Source: Smittium mucronatum
Taxonomy: Eukaryota; Kickxellomycota; Harpellomycetes; Harpellales; Legeriomycetaceae
NCBI GenBank assembly: GCA_001953115.1
Contig: LSSL01000758.1
Coordinates: 1 to 51,475 of the forward strand
Reading direction: 5' to 3'
DNA: 51,475 bases
The notes under the pieces were generated by a model that was not told the origin of the DNA, ran no database searches, and saw only the letters and a list, made by a program, of their open reading frames with translations. Positions 35,076 to 48,300 of this stretch are shown here, in pieces. Position 1 is the stretch's first letter. Each line of letters starts with the position of its first letter. Both the position numbers and the translations under genes were made by a program.

Positions 35076-37211
35076 TTAAAGTGTTTTGAGCATGATGGGG
35101 TATGTATTTGTATATAAATTGTTCAATACCTCATCAAGGGCATCATCAAACATACCCAGCGTATATTTCTCTCCCCGAATTGCATTCTCGATGGGACCTA
35201 CAGCCTTTGTGGTGATGTTAACTGCTAGCAAAGCATCCTTATGAATATATTTATAATAAAACTTGTAAAACTCAGTATTTAGTTTTAGCGGGATTTGAGT
35301 AAATTTGGGTGTATTTCGTTCTTTTCTGCCCTCAGAGTCATTTAAAAGTTGTAAGTCAAGCATTAGACCCATTCTATAAACGGAATCAGCGATGGTGACG
35401 GGAAGAGGTGGGATGAACTCGCCCCCCAGCAACATTTCGAGATCTAACTCATCTTGGATTTCATCAATGCTGAGAGAACTATTATTGAATTTTTCCGAGC
35501 CATATACTCGGAGCTTGGGATCCAAATTGTGAGACGAATGCGTATCGAGTAACAATGATTTCTGGTACGATGATTTACTTTCCTGCCTTGTCTCAATATC
35601 AGGGCCAACCGAGTACCTATCAGATTGCTGCGATTCTGAAGCCAGCTCATCATCAAAGTACTTATTATTAGCCTCATTATCGTTGGAATCAGACGTTATT
35701 AAAGAACAAACTTTGAATTTGAGTAATTGGTAGTCTTGTAAAAAATTAACATTTTCAGGACAAAAAGTTTCTTCGGCGGCTTTGGATAACCGAACGAATC
35801 CGGCGGGGTATGCCAAGATCCCTTCAAACTGTTCCTTTTTCGAAGAAGTGGCAAGAGCATGGCCAACAGGAATGCGGTCATTTGCAGTTGAGCCACCACT
35901 ACTGTTGAACAATTTCCCGACGGGTCTGTGCTGCCGCAGTTTGCGTAGTTGAACAAGGGGCAAAATAACCATCATATAATGTTGAATAAAGAAGAGAGGA
36001 AGAACTATAACGTAACCAGATGCGTACACGATTTTAGTTACAGGAACGAATTGGTTATAAACCACTAGCCCAGTGACTAGAATTAAAGTTGACATCATTG
36101 TCACAAAAAGTTCAGCCTGGATACCATAAGCATCTTTAAATCCTATAGTTAAGAAAAACACTGGAGGGACACAGCCAACACAGATGAAGATGACAGTGTA
36201 CAGGGGGATTAGGGGTGTTGTAATCTTTGCGGGGCAGCCATAGCTGACAGGTCTAAATCCGTAAAGGGAATATGTAGAGAAATATCCGAATATGGAAAAA
36301 GCAACGACTAGAGAAATAACTACGAATATAAGATAATTCCTATCACGCAAAAAATCAAGAACTCTGTTGTTCATATTGATACGGTACTGAACTTCTAATA
36401 ATTTGTCTTGGGTATTTTGTGAGTAAGTGCTATTTGTGACTAGTCTCAAGAAACGAGAGAAAAAACTGAGCTGCATGTGGTCTGTTTTAGCTTTTGAGTC
36501 GTCAAAAACTAGACTTTTGTTATTGTTTTCTTTTTCGCTTTGACTTAGTAAAGCAGAGATCTCGTTTTTAAGAAGGATCATTCTTACTTGGGAGGCATAT
36601 AAAATGGATCTTAAAATCAAAGAAATACTGAAAATAAATAGGGTGGGGTAGCCAATGAATATACGGAGAACACATGGATAGTAGGGATTAAGGGCCTCAG
36701 TAGCCATAGCGTGAACAGTAAAAATATAACCGGATACTACCACACAGAAAACAATAGTGCGAGACTTGAATTTGGATTCTTGGGTATGAGCAGATAGCTT
36801 CATATACATTACGGTGGATATTACGAAAATAACAGACCATACACCAATTATAGAGAACCAGGCTGCATGCTTTGCAACTTTTATTGTTTGATATATCTCT
36901 CTTATTTGATAAGACAAATCGGATTCATGATTGTATTCAACAGTCGACGAGACAGTCTGGTTACCGGTTGAATCAGTAGCAGAATCAGCGTCAATGACAA
37001 CAATCTTGGTTGAGTTTAAAGGATTGTTTTCAGGAAACGCTGATAAAGGGACTGATCTCTTATTGAGGCTTAACATTGAAGGAACCTTGGGTGAAGTGTC
37101 GATAAGTCGAAAGGGTGTAGAGTTCCGAGTTTGAGGAACATCTATAGAATGGACATGTGTGAAGGTTATGGCAAGAACGGCCAGTAAAAAGGATAATTCC
37201 TTGAACATCAT
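35076..37211 (-). CDS. Seven-transmembrane receptor fused to a C-terminal RGS domain
   Basis: 711 residues in one exon. Residues 1-22 are a signal peptide, and K-R at 51-52 (after LSLN) is a possible Kex2 site. The N-terminal ectodomain (23-115) has several N-x-S/T sites. Predicted membrane segments are about 117-137, 153-170, 181-206, 293-314, 333-358, 366-386 and 394-420, with a long loop at 207-292 on the cytoplasmic side if the N-terminus is outside. The tail starts an RGS fold at about 465-500 (YPAGFVRLSKAAEETF, then CPENVNFLQDYQLLK) and ends it at 645-709 (FYKFYYKYIHKDALLAVN ... FDDALDEVLNNLYTNTYPIM). An acidic, Ser-rich insert of about 140 residues lies between the halves. RGS domains speed GTP hydrolysis on G-alpha. 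The arrangement resembles AtRGS1 and fungal GprK-type proteins. The ligand is unknown. The start is the first ATG, directly ahead of the signal peptide. Confidence 0.9.
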   Translation of the reverse strand: MMFKELSFLLAVLAITFTHVHSIDVPQTRNSTPFRLIDTSPKVPSMLSLNKRSVPLSAFPENNPLNSTKIVVIDADSATDSTGNQTVSSTVEYNHESDLSYQIREIYQTIKVAKHAAWFSIIGVWSVIFVISTVMYMKLSAHTQESKFKSRTIVFCVVVSGYIFTVHAMATEALNPYYPCVLRIFIGYPTLFIFSISLILRSILYASQVRMILLKNEISALLSQSEKENNNKSLVFDDSKAKTDHMQLSFFSRFLRLVTNSTYSQNTQDKLLEVQYRINMNNRVLDFLRDRNYLIFVVISLVVAFSIFGYFSTYSLYGFRPVSYGCPAKITTPLIPLYTVIFICVGCVPPVFFLTIGFKDAYGIQAELFVTMMSTLILVTGLVVYNQFVPVTKIVYASGYVIVLPLFFIQHYMMVILPLVQLRKLRQHRPVGKLFNSSGGSTANDRIPVGHALATSSKKEQFEGILAYPAGFVRLSKAAEETFCPENVNFLQDYQLLKFKVCSLITSDSNDNEANNKYFDDELASESQQSDRYSVGPDIETRQESKSSYQKSLLLDTHSSHNLDPKLRVYGSEKFNNSSLSIDEIQDELDLEMLLGGEFIPPLPVTIADSVYRMGLMLDLQLLNDSEGRKERNTPKFTQIPLKLNTEFYKFYYKYIHKDALLAVNITTKAVGPIENAIRGEKYTLGMFDDALDEVLNNLYTNTYPIMLKTL

Positions 37212-37286
37212 ATCTATCCAGCTATCGAAAGTGGTGATGATAAGCTATTATGTGGGTGTCTGTTGTAAATGCGATATAATAAGGAT

Positions 37287-37301
37287 AATATATATATAAA
37301 G
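37287..37301 (-). promoter_or_regulatory. TATA-like element upstream of the 7TM-RGS gene
   Basis: On the minus strand the sequence reads TTTATATATATATTAT about 75-90 bp before the ATG at 37211. Spacing and composition fit a TATA box, but similar strings are frequent in this scaffold. Confidence 0.35.
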
Positions 37302-39172
37302 ATGCTATCAAACCCAGTCTAAAAAAGGTCAGAAAACGTGAACCCTTTTAGAGAAAATCAAAAGACGAACCCCTTTAAAATTAAATTAAAATAATATGGA
37401 AAAAAATGAAAGAGTATGAAATATTAAAGTTAGATCTTTGGGTCAGAAACCTTCAGATCTTTCGGCTCCTTATACAAAATTGAGCAGTATATAACAGATA
37501 TCGAAATAAGCTTGACCTGAATTGACATTTGACTGATATAAAAAGGAAGTTAAGGCTGCAAAATATTTTGAAGCACCATAAGAAAACATTGTGCTTTCGC
37601 TTTTGCGGCTCTTAAAATATCGACAACATTCATCCATTCCGATAGATTGATTATTACTATTGGGATCAGTCAAATAATTAACACTAATCAGACTTCCCTT
37701 CCTTTTCGGAAAGATCTGCCTTCGAAATCGTTCTTATTGAGTGGTGAATCCTGCAATAAATCATGCTAATTTTTTAGTAATTTGGACATATTTTCCAATT
37801 TTGAACAGCGATAATTCTCATATTACGTAAAATTCGAGTATTAAATTTATCGCCCAGTAAATAAAGAGATTTGTGTGACCGTATATATTTGCCAACCTTA
37901 AATTGTTACGTTATAGGACTGTTTCTATTTTTGTGCTACTCGAAAGCCCTCTGATTTCCGTAAATGGGTTATACTGATTCTTAATTTAGAATTATTTTTT
38001 ATCAATAACAAATGCATCAAGTCATTATATAAAAGCGGGCCTATTTCCACACCACGGATAGCTATTTTAATACGTCGAACCAATGTATCGTTGAAGTACT
38101 AATAGATTTGTTGATTTTTTAGCTCCAATTTGGAAAATGTCAAATTTTATAACCCCTACCCAAATTTCCAGCAAATACCAAATAGCTGATATGGACTTGC
38201 TCACTCCATTGGCAGTTAAGTGCTGAATAGCTTTATAATTTCATGCTTTTTGACAAATATGAAGCAACAATTACCCATTACCAAGGGCTGTTGACAAATA
38301 AAAATGGCCTAATGCCGGATAGACTTGTATCAATCGCAAATAACCCTCCTGTTAAGCTGACGTATGCCATTATTATCGAATAAAAATCGGTTTATTTTTA
38401 GATCTTGGTAGCATTTCAAACATTAAATACAACAACGCTAATAAAAATTTATATTATCCAGTTATACATGGAAACTAATATTCTACTCCTGCGCTTGAAA
38501 CTGACATTTTTCTTCTCTTTTTTTTTTTTTTTATCACGGAATTTCATTGTGACATTTTTCTGCTCAGCGATTATATTTCCTACAGAGACTTTGATAGCAG
38601 CTAGTCTAAAAATAAAATTTTAGCGCTTGAACTCCCACCATGCTAATATCTCGGCTTAAATTATTTAGTGTTTCAATCAATCCAATACTTTTGTGCCAAT
38701 TGTCTTGAATCTTTTTTTAAAAAAAGCTGTAACACGTAATTTTTAAAAAAAACTGGCCAAAGATGAAAAAAAAACAGACATTTTTCCGATTATTATTGTG
38801 CCGTTTGAACTTTTGTACTCTCCTAACAAGTACGTAAACCTATTTGAGATTGCATAAACTTGCCGAAATCACCATTCGGATTTTTTATTTTCATGATCTT
38901 GATATCGATTATTTTGCCCATTGTGTTTTATTTTTAAATCATTTGGCCCTCTTTGTTTTGTTGATAATACATAAACTCTGCGATTGAACCGATTCAAAGT
39001 TTAATCTTCCAAAAGTGGAGTTGAAACCATTTTTGCAGTAAAAAAATACCGCAATCTTTTATTGGTATTTGGTCGTTAATCCGGTTTTATATTTCGTTGG
39101 AAAGGAAAAATTCGATTTTCAGTATACACCAATATAAGGGACTTCTATTATGACCCGCTGTGTATTCTTAAC
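37302..39172. other. Non-repetitive-looking spacer, no gene called
   Basis: Composition is less extreme than in the flanks. The only frames (minus 37470-37673, plus 38405-38623) are short with no recognisable motif. A short unrecognised gene or exon cannot be excluded. Confidence 0.4.
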
Positions 39173-39344
39173 TTAACTCTTTCAGGGGCGATGGTACAAA
39201 AATTGGCTTTCACTTTTCGCTCAATGTCATGATTAGTTTAATATTATTCGAGTACCATTGGGTTGATCACGCATTTGGGCAAATTAGAATTGTAAATATA
39301 CACAAATAGGGGCAAAGCACAAGTTTGGGCCCGGAAAGGGTTAA
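39173..39344. mobile_element. piggyBac-like MITE with TTAA target-site duplication
   Basis: TTAA at 39173-39176 is followed by CTCTTTCAGGGGC. At the other end GGCCCGGAAAGGG is followed by TTAA at 39341-39344. The reverse complement of the right end is CCCTTTCCGGGCC, which matches the left end at 10 of 13 positions. TTAA duplication plus CCCTTT-type termini is the hallmark of piggyBac elements. At 164 bp between the TTAAs there is no room for a transposase, so it would be a non-autonomous derivative. The family call rests on ends only. Confidence 0.65.
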
Positions 39345-42300
39345 CCAGAAAATCAAGGTCTATTTAAAAGTAAAAAACGTGACTCGTTTTGAAAATGCTC
39401 ACTGAGCTTTTTATTTATTTCAATGAGATTGTTCTTAAAAAAAATCTCATATTTATGGGCATCCATTAAGAATCAATATTATCAAGAATTCTAACCCGTC
39501 TTTAATTGTGAAAAAGATTGATTTTTATGGATTCAATGGATCTAATGAAGCTTTATCATAGCTATGTTCAGAAAGCAAAAAACTAATTAAAATGTTTTTT
39601 ACGGGTATTTATCAAGCTTGGCTTATAATAAGAATGTTATTGCTATGGTACAACATATAAAAATCTTATTTCCTTTGTGCCATCATTTTACCAGTTTGAA
39701 ATAAACCTCTACCTCATTAAATCTGCTTTATCATTATTCAGGAAATAATGTAATAAACCATAATATTTTCTACTCAACGCTTTCTAATTACCTCTTTCAG
39801 ATCCAGTGCTGCAAAAACGATCTTCAACCTTCACCCGAATCAATACATTATTGCTAACAGCCTATTATTTCTGAGTAAAACTCATTAATCATAAAATAGA
39901 AATTAATATCTGTACAAAAGGGGTTTTGTGTTAATTTGAATCTTCAAAAGGTTAAAGAAATTTCAACTCAGACGATCATGGCTTCATGTGAACTGCGCTA
40001 TAAAAAAACCAAAATGGTTTCGCTAAAAGATATTTGTCAATTTCAATTTCAATCAAACCTAACTAGTAAAAATAGATCCAATTATAAAACGAAATAAATA
40101 GATGCATTCTTTCTTCACAGCCTATTGTTCAAGCATAAGCAAAAAACTTTTTAAATTGATTTGAAACATAAACAATTTCTTGTAAAATGTAAACAAAATA
40201 TTAAACCTCGATTTGTTATTAATTTGGAAATCCAATTCATGTGTTTTTTCCAGCAACCTCATTGCTGCTATTCTATTGCTGCAAAGACAATAAATCCAAG
40301 ATCCATTAAAGCATCTTTTCCAAAAATGGTTTAAACTCTTGAATGACATCCTTCCCTTTCCTGTTTCAACTCTTGGCGTTGAGAATTTATATTTTCTTTT
40401 AAAGCAGAAATTGCAATGATTAAAAACAGATGCCTTTATTGTTCATCGTGGATTGGACTATAGACACGCGTTGGTTAATTCCATCTCCCCTATCTGCACC
40501 TATCGGCACAAGTCATGGAGCTGTATTCTGTTTTATAAAAAAAATTATCTGATTTGGGATCACAGGACTGAAAAAAATTGGCCAACTAAATATAATCTGA
40601 AAAAACAATTTAAAAAAATTCAGTGACAAGTCGAAATATGTTTTAACCGATTCCTGTATCTCCAATCTTTTTTCGCTTTTTGGTTCTTCATCTACATTTT
40701 TGTGAAATTTTCTGAACAGCTTTTTTATTTTGTGTAATGTCGTACCGTTTTTGCTTTCCCTTTTTGATTTAAGCCGAAAAACAAAATTATGGACCAAAAT
40801 GATTAGTTATGTTATTTATAGTACTGTTTAAAGTAATATTGACCGATGAAGAAAAAGGTATTCCCAGAACTGCTACAAATCATTTAAACTATTCGCAGTT
40901 CATATACACATAAATTATGTGGAAAAAAATTCTTAATTTACATTCCACGATTTATAAAGGCTTTATCTATATCATACATTCCGAATCATTCTTAAGGTAC
41001 CGGGTAGAATTTTAAAAAGCTTTCAACTAATTTTCTTTTTAATTAGCTTCAAATCCATCATTAAATACAAGAATGCTAAGGCACAAAATAGCTAATATTT
41101 ATAAACTATGTTTTTTAATCTTATATTAATATAATAGCGGCAGTATTTTCATGATTTATTTTCATGATTTTTTTTTGGTTCTTAAAAATTTGGGGTTTTC
41201 TATAAAAACTCCAATCACATTTCATCCGATATTTAGTAATGATGTATATATATATTATGGTAAATGTGATATATAGACGGTTAAGTGAACAAAATAGTTA
41301 GCTTATTGACTAGAAGGGCCTTTTCGAGATTGAAGAGGATTAATTAAAACCTACGCTTTTCTGAACCCTGTTCCAACTTTCTATTATTCTTTATTTCAAA
41401 GCCAATACATCATATCTATTGTTAAAACTAAACTAAATACTGTTCCCTTTTCAAAAAATTATATAACTGTCTGAGTAAGCATCATTATATTGTGGTTTAG
41501 AGGAGTTAGTGGCGCTTCTTGGGGTTTTTATTATTATTATTGTTATTTGGGGCCCCCTTTTCGTTTTTTTTCTGCTCTTTTTATTTAATCCCGAGATACA
41601 GATAAAAATAAAGTATTATCATAAACCGTTCCCTTACTTTTTATCATTTAAAATTCTTTTTGGTTCTTTTTTTAAAAAATAAAAAATATTCACTTTTATT
41701 TTCTTCAAATATGCGAGTCTTTGTAGGCTATTTTTTTAAAAGATACATAATTATTTAAAAATTTTAAATTTTATAATATATGTGAGATTCTTTTTGCATT
41801 CAGACCCTTTTTTAATTGGAATATTATAGCCCAAAAATTTTTTGGCCTATTGAAAAATAATAAAAAAATTTCAAGTGCTTCTTCAAATAAATAAAACCTA
41901 TTATATTTTTAATACCACTGATAAAAAAATAAAATTCACTAAAAATTCATATTAAAAATTATTTTAGTGCATGAAATTAAAAAATTACTCATGTTAAAAG
42001 AGTTTTGGTTACTAAATGGAAAAGGCAACTCATCATTCATAGAGTGGAAATAAAAATTTTCTAATAAAATAGAGAAAAAAACAAAAAATTAACACAAGTA
42101 AAAATGGATGAAATAGGATTGGATTTTTATTTTATTTTTCCAGTATTTAAATATTTTTTATAAATTTTCTACAAAAGAAAAAGTGATTGGATGTTTGATA
42201 TCGGGAAAACTGAATATAAACTAAATAAAATGTGCAACAGAAATGATCCAAAACACATTATCTTTGTGATTTCTCCTTCAATCAAAAATAACGCTGCGGA

Positions 42301-45300
42301 AATTTTCAAAATCTGCCAGTTTATTTTCGGAAAAATACTACTCAAAAAATCTCTATCAATTCAAGTAGAGTGCTTAGTTTAATTATGCCATAATTATTAC
42401 CAAATGATTAATCGCAAAAGGGAAGATTTTTTTAATATTTTCTCTGATATTAACATAAAGCTTAAAACTTTCAAATCTTTGTGTTAAGATAAATATATTA
42501 CTTAAATCGTGACCTTGAAAACTGAAAATCATTCTAAACCAACTGCCCCGTCTGCGCAAAATACTTCATAAATCTTACTCGGCTAAAAAATACCATATTT
42601 AGCTTCAATTAAATATTCCTATTCGATAATCCCAACCAACCATCTTAATCTTACCAAATAAAAAAACAAATATTTGAATATTCTATCTATTAAACCATTC
42701 AAACAAATTATGTTTTGTTTATAACCTGATTTAAATGATCATAGTATAACATTCAATATCTTATAATCATATAACCCCAGCCCCATCAACTTTTTTTTTC
42801 TCGTAAACTTCTCCTAAAATCACACACCCTTTTTGAATAACATTATACTCTCATATCAATGTACTAATAATAAAATTTAGAATCTATTAACTGCGTCTAT
42901 TCCACCAATCTCAAAAAATAATTCGAAATTCTCCCTATTTTATCATCATAAATTTCATCAAATTTATCATTATTAATATTACTAATATTATTATTTATAG
43001 ATATATTAAATAAAATATAGCCAATATATTATTTTTTTGGAAGAAATCTTAATAATGTTATCGATAAATATTTTTTTGAGATTTTCGTGGATATATAAAC
43101 TTAAATTCAAAGCTTTTTTGTGAATTAATAGCATTTAAAAAAACTAAACCCTATTTTATTTATTTGTTTGAATATAAATAAAAACCTCCATAACTTATCA
43201 AAACTCTCATTAATACTGCTGAAAATTTACCAAAATTCCAATCTTTGGTCATATTTATCATTTTTAAATGATAAAAAAAAAACCTGATCACATTCACACT
43301 CTTATTGTATCTAAAAAACGGCCATAAAATCATAAATTAATTACCAAAGAAATTGCTTTTTGAGTTTTTTATTCAAGTACTTTATAAAGCCAAAAAAAAA
43401 TTCAATAATAATAATTAACATTTTCCATTTTCAATAATAAGATGTCACTATGAGTAAAAGTAAAATTAAATATGGCACAACTATTTAAATTTAAAAATAA
43501 AGCCTTAAGAGATCAATATTAATTAATAATGATTAAAAAAGAGCCCCATGTGGGGGGGGGGGTGCAGATGTATCCAAGACCATAGTTTTATATATCAATT
43601 CTATAAATCCTTTTTTCTTGTCAATAAAAGGGTGGAAAATAATACCTCTTAGACTCCAAATTAAAATTAATGGGTTCAGTATCAGTATTTTATATCCATA
43701 TAAAAAAACTTTAGCCCAAGTTTTGAGAAACCAATCTTTCATCCAGCTTAGAAAAAGGTTTAAATTTTATAAATAAATCCTATCTCTGATTATATGAAAT
43801 GAATATATGAAATATTTTTAAACAAATTAGCATAAATTTATTCAAAAATAAAAAAAACTCTCAAAAATAAGTGAATAGGTAGTGGCCGCAATAAATCAAA
43901 AGTCCAACCTGTTCAAATGTTTCGGCAAAATAAAGAAATGTCCAGTAAATTAAAAAAAGATTATATTTCAAGATTTTCAGCATTCAAAGATTATACAAGA
44001 TTTAAATAAATGTAGAAATTAAAGTAAATGGTTGTGCTTTTGAACCAATCACCAGTGGTTACGGAGCCGATAGAGCAAAATATGGGAGTATGATGAGATT
44101 TAATAATTATTTTTTCCTTTTATTGTATTTTTATTTTATTTTTTTCTAGTATTTAAATACTATGAATATAATCCTTAAAAAAAAGTACATGGTTGTGGGT
44201 ATTTTGATATATTCAGTTGTTTCTTCAAATTATCCGACTACATCCCAGAATAACCCAACTTATAATCAATCTTATTTAAATAAAATCCCATTAAAATTTC
44301 TAAATTTTTTTGATTTTCACTTTCTTGGGGTATATAATATTTTTTTCTTTGAGCCTTATTTTCGAATCTACTTTGTATTTACGATCGAATTTGCTTTGGA
44401 CAGCATACGAAAAACTGATTCTTTGCCTTCCAGATAGAAGAATATGATATAAAAACATTATTAGGATTTTATAAATAATTTTTCCATAGAAATTTGCTTT
44501 GTATATTTTTAATAAAGTATAATTGTGCGTATAAACTTTTGTATTCTGAAGTGAGGGCCGAAATTAGATCATTTTTTTACATTTTTTGGATTTTTTTTAC
44601 GAATTTTTCACTAACCAAACCTAATAGGCACTCTGTGGTGTGTTTTTCATTATGATAAAAATAAAAATAAATTATATCTCACGTTTTTTATTGTATTCTT
44701 GCAAGCGATAGACAATAATAAATATAAATCGATTTTTTTTCTGTAAAAAAATTTATTCGTATCAATTTTTCCCCAAAAGTTAATTTTTTTTAAAAAAAAA
44801 ATCATTGATTATTTTATATTATTTGACATCCAAAATTTATATAAAACCTCTATGAAATTTAAACTTCTTATTTTTTAAAATTATTTACCCTTATATATTT
44901 TTTTCTTCCAATTATAAGATTTTTTACTGTGGTTTAATTTGAAATTTTGCTTTGGTATCTAACTTTGAGCACAATTTTTACATTTTATAAGCCTTTTTTA
45001 AATATATTACACATTCCGATCATTGTTTTGACATTTTTAAAGTTATCATTAGAGATATTATAGCAATTTTATGCCCATAATAGTAAAATACACCAATTAA
45101 AATTAATTTTTGTATTTATTTCCTAAAAAACGACAAATATTAATTTTAAAAGCCCCAACTATTCTTATAATGGATTTTATATTGAAAATTCGATTATTTT
45201 TATCAACAGAGTGTCCTTATTTGAAAATTTCATGATTATAATCAATGCGATTTCCATTAAAATTTTTGGATTAATTTTTGCGACTTTCCCACCATTTCGT

Positions 45301-48300
45301 GTAAAAGATAAATAAATAATGTTACTTACTTGAATTTATCAATTTTGTCAATTTTTTAATTAAATAACATAGCAAAAAATCTAAAAATCATTTGTGTATT
45401 TTTTTTGATATAAAAATCAGCTTCATATAATAGAAAAAGTCTGAAAAAATGCGTATTTAGTTTAAAGACTTCAATAAAATGCTTCAAATTATTTTCAATA
45501 AAAGGATAATATTTATTTTATCTCGTTTTGCAAATAAAAAAAAAATGCGCTTAAAAAAATTCTAAGATTTCTTATTTTAGGATATTTTTGGGTATAATTT
45601 GATTATATAATGTTCAAAATCTTATTTTGCTTGAAATAAAACTTGCAATTACTATTAAATGCGTTATCCGACAAAATAAAACATATATTCTACCAATATA
45701 TATATATATATATATAGTAATTATTTATTTCAATTTCATATAAAATAAAACAGAAAAAACCAAAAAAATAAAGTTTAGTTGGAAAAGTATTTTTTCAATA
45801 TATAAAAAATCACTTGAAATAAAACCAAAAATTGTGGTCATAAATGAGCAAATTTTGTTTTTTATGTTTTAATTTGAAATATTCTTCGTATAGCTTTTAA
45901 TTTCAAAAGCTTATAGAAAAATTCTAAGATTGACTTCAAAAAACAAGGTTAAAACTTTTAATCAATAAATTTTAAAAAAATTAATACCTTTAAAATATAT
46001 AAACCTGATAATATATTAGTATAATTAGATAAAAATAGTATCATTATAAGAAATAAAAGGTAAAATATATCTAAAAAAACAGCTCTTTTTTATCCATAAT
46101 CCCGATCCATGAAAGTATCATTTTCACAAGCCATTTTTAATTATTAATTCTTTACCAGATGGTTGATTTAATTTTTTATAAATTATTTGTTGTTTTTTAT
46201 TAAGAGCGTAATGTATTTTCATAGATTTTAAATTGGAAATTAAAATAAAATAAAAAATAGATAAATTTTATAGTTGAAATAAATTTCATCGTCAATACAA
46301 TATATGAGGTTAAAGTTTGGATCGAAAAAATTAAATTAAATACATTTTCATCCATAAATTTCTAATATAAAGCTTAATTCAAATGCGTATTAATATTTGA
46401 AAATAATAACTGTTTTTAAATTGAATTTAGAGACTTAATATTATCAAATTTTTGGATGATAAAATTAAAAGGTAATAAAGAATAATTTTTTATTCTAAAA
46501 CATTCTAAATAATCTCCATTTAATTCCTATCTTGTAGAATTAAGATAGGATTTCTTTTTTAATATATTCATATAATATTCGTTTCGTTTTTTCTGAAAAA
46601 ATAAATTAAAGAATCTATATATAATAAATCAAAATTTATTCTAATTATAAGTCATAAAAACAGCTACTTGTACCCATTTTGATATATTAGGACTTTTATA
46701 TGTTTAAACTTGTTTATTATAATGCTTCCAGGCTTTTTTATTCAACAAATTATATATTTTTTAGCTAAATGAGCAATCTCATCATCTAAATAGTGATTTA
46801 AAACGATATCCTTTGAAAATTTTAGAACTAAGAGCCTTTTTAAAACGATATTCGAAAAATTTAATAAATTTGAACAAAAATTTATCCGTTTTAATATAAA
46901 TAATACCCTTAAAAACCATAAGTTTTAATAAAATTTTGTTGGTAGCTTATAATTTCTAGCAAAATCAATTTCTCTGATTTGGTATAATATTTGATAAAAA
47001 TACATAATTTCGTAAAATTTAAATATAATTATAATTCAAAAAAAATAAATATATCTTGAGCTGAAACGAACCAAAAAGAAACAGAAAATAAAATTGGAAT
47101 TGGGATTGGGATAGAATAAAAATGATTGAATTTCTAGGAATCACTTAATTTTTTTTTGCTAAAAATTTCCTTAAAAGAAGTTTTTATAAATATAAATTAT
47201 TTTTATAGGGTAATTTTTATTGTGATGTCACTATTTAAAAAAAATTAAATAAAATAGCATATATTTCATCGTAATAAAGGCCAATTATTTCTGCTAAGAA
47301 TTTTTTTTCCAAAATAGATGCGTTTTTGTTTTTTCTGATAAATTTAAATTCATCCTTTAGAATTCTTGTTTTTTATCCTCTTTATCCTTATAAATCATTC
47401 CTCTTTCATGATTTTTTTATTACATGGATATTTTTTTCTTCCTGATTGAAAAAAAATAAAAAAACAGTATCTTTATTTCTCAGAGATAAGTTGAGTATAT
47501 TTATATTTGTCAAAACAGAAATAAATCTATCTTCCATTGCTATTAAAATACACGTTAATCTCGCGAAATAATTCTTTAAAAAAATTCTTTTTCTATGACT
47601 ATTTATTCGTATTAAGTTATTAATTTCAGAGGTGAAGCTCTTAAATATTTCTTGTATCTATTATTTCCATTTTTTTTCATTTGTTGAGGTATAACTACCC
47701 TAAATCCATTTTTGAATCCCAGATAACCTTTTTTTGTCATTATGGCTCATTTTTTATGATAAGATTGAAAATATTTTGTAAGATATCCAAGATATTCCCA
47801 TTTTTCTATTAATCGAAATGCCGTGCACGGAATCTTCAATTTTTTCAATTATAAAAGCGGATATGACGCCGGTAATACCGGCCATCTCTCTCTTAAAAAA
47901 TATTAATCGGTTTTTTTCATCTATAAACAACCCACATTGTATTATTATAAAGATAAAGGTATGTAAATAATTAAATAAAATTCTTTATTTTTATAAATTT
48001 TATTGATTTGCATAAATTTTCATCTCTTTTTAATAGGAAATAGAAAAAAATTTAATAGTGAAATCTACTATTACTTCAGCTATTGGATTGAAAATTTTAC
48101 ATAAAAACAGATAAGAAATATCGGTAACTCTTCCTAATTTATTTAATTTGAAATGATGATTAAATAGACCATATAAGCAAGAATTTAATCCTTAAGAGAA
48201 AATTTAGACCTATATCTCATTTCACGTAAACTTTAATTAAATATTATTTCTCAAACTGGATAAGATTAATTGTATTGATTTATAATGAATCCAGTTAGAA

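Noticed and set aside
40513..40797. 94-codon minus-strand frame, Lys-rich then hydrophobic
   Set aside because: No recognisable motif or supporting context; length is within chance expectation here.
43552..43562. Run of 11 G
   Set aside because: A homopolymer whose length is prone to sequencing error; no G-quadruplex pattern of separate runs.
44162..44437. 91-codon plus-strand frame with a signal-like N-terminus
   Set aside because: Low-complexity A/T-coded residues and no family resemblance; the hydrophobic start is expected by chance in T-rich DNA.
46525..46550. Perfect 9-bp stem (TCCTATCTT / AAGATAGGA) with 8-nt loop
   Set aside because: Isolated hairpin with no neighbouring gene or element end; could be chance.
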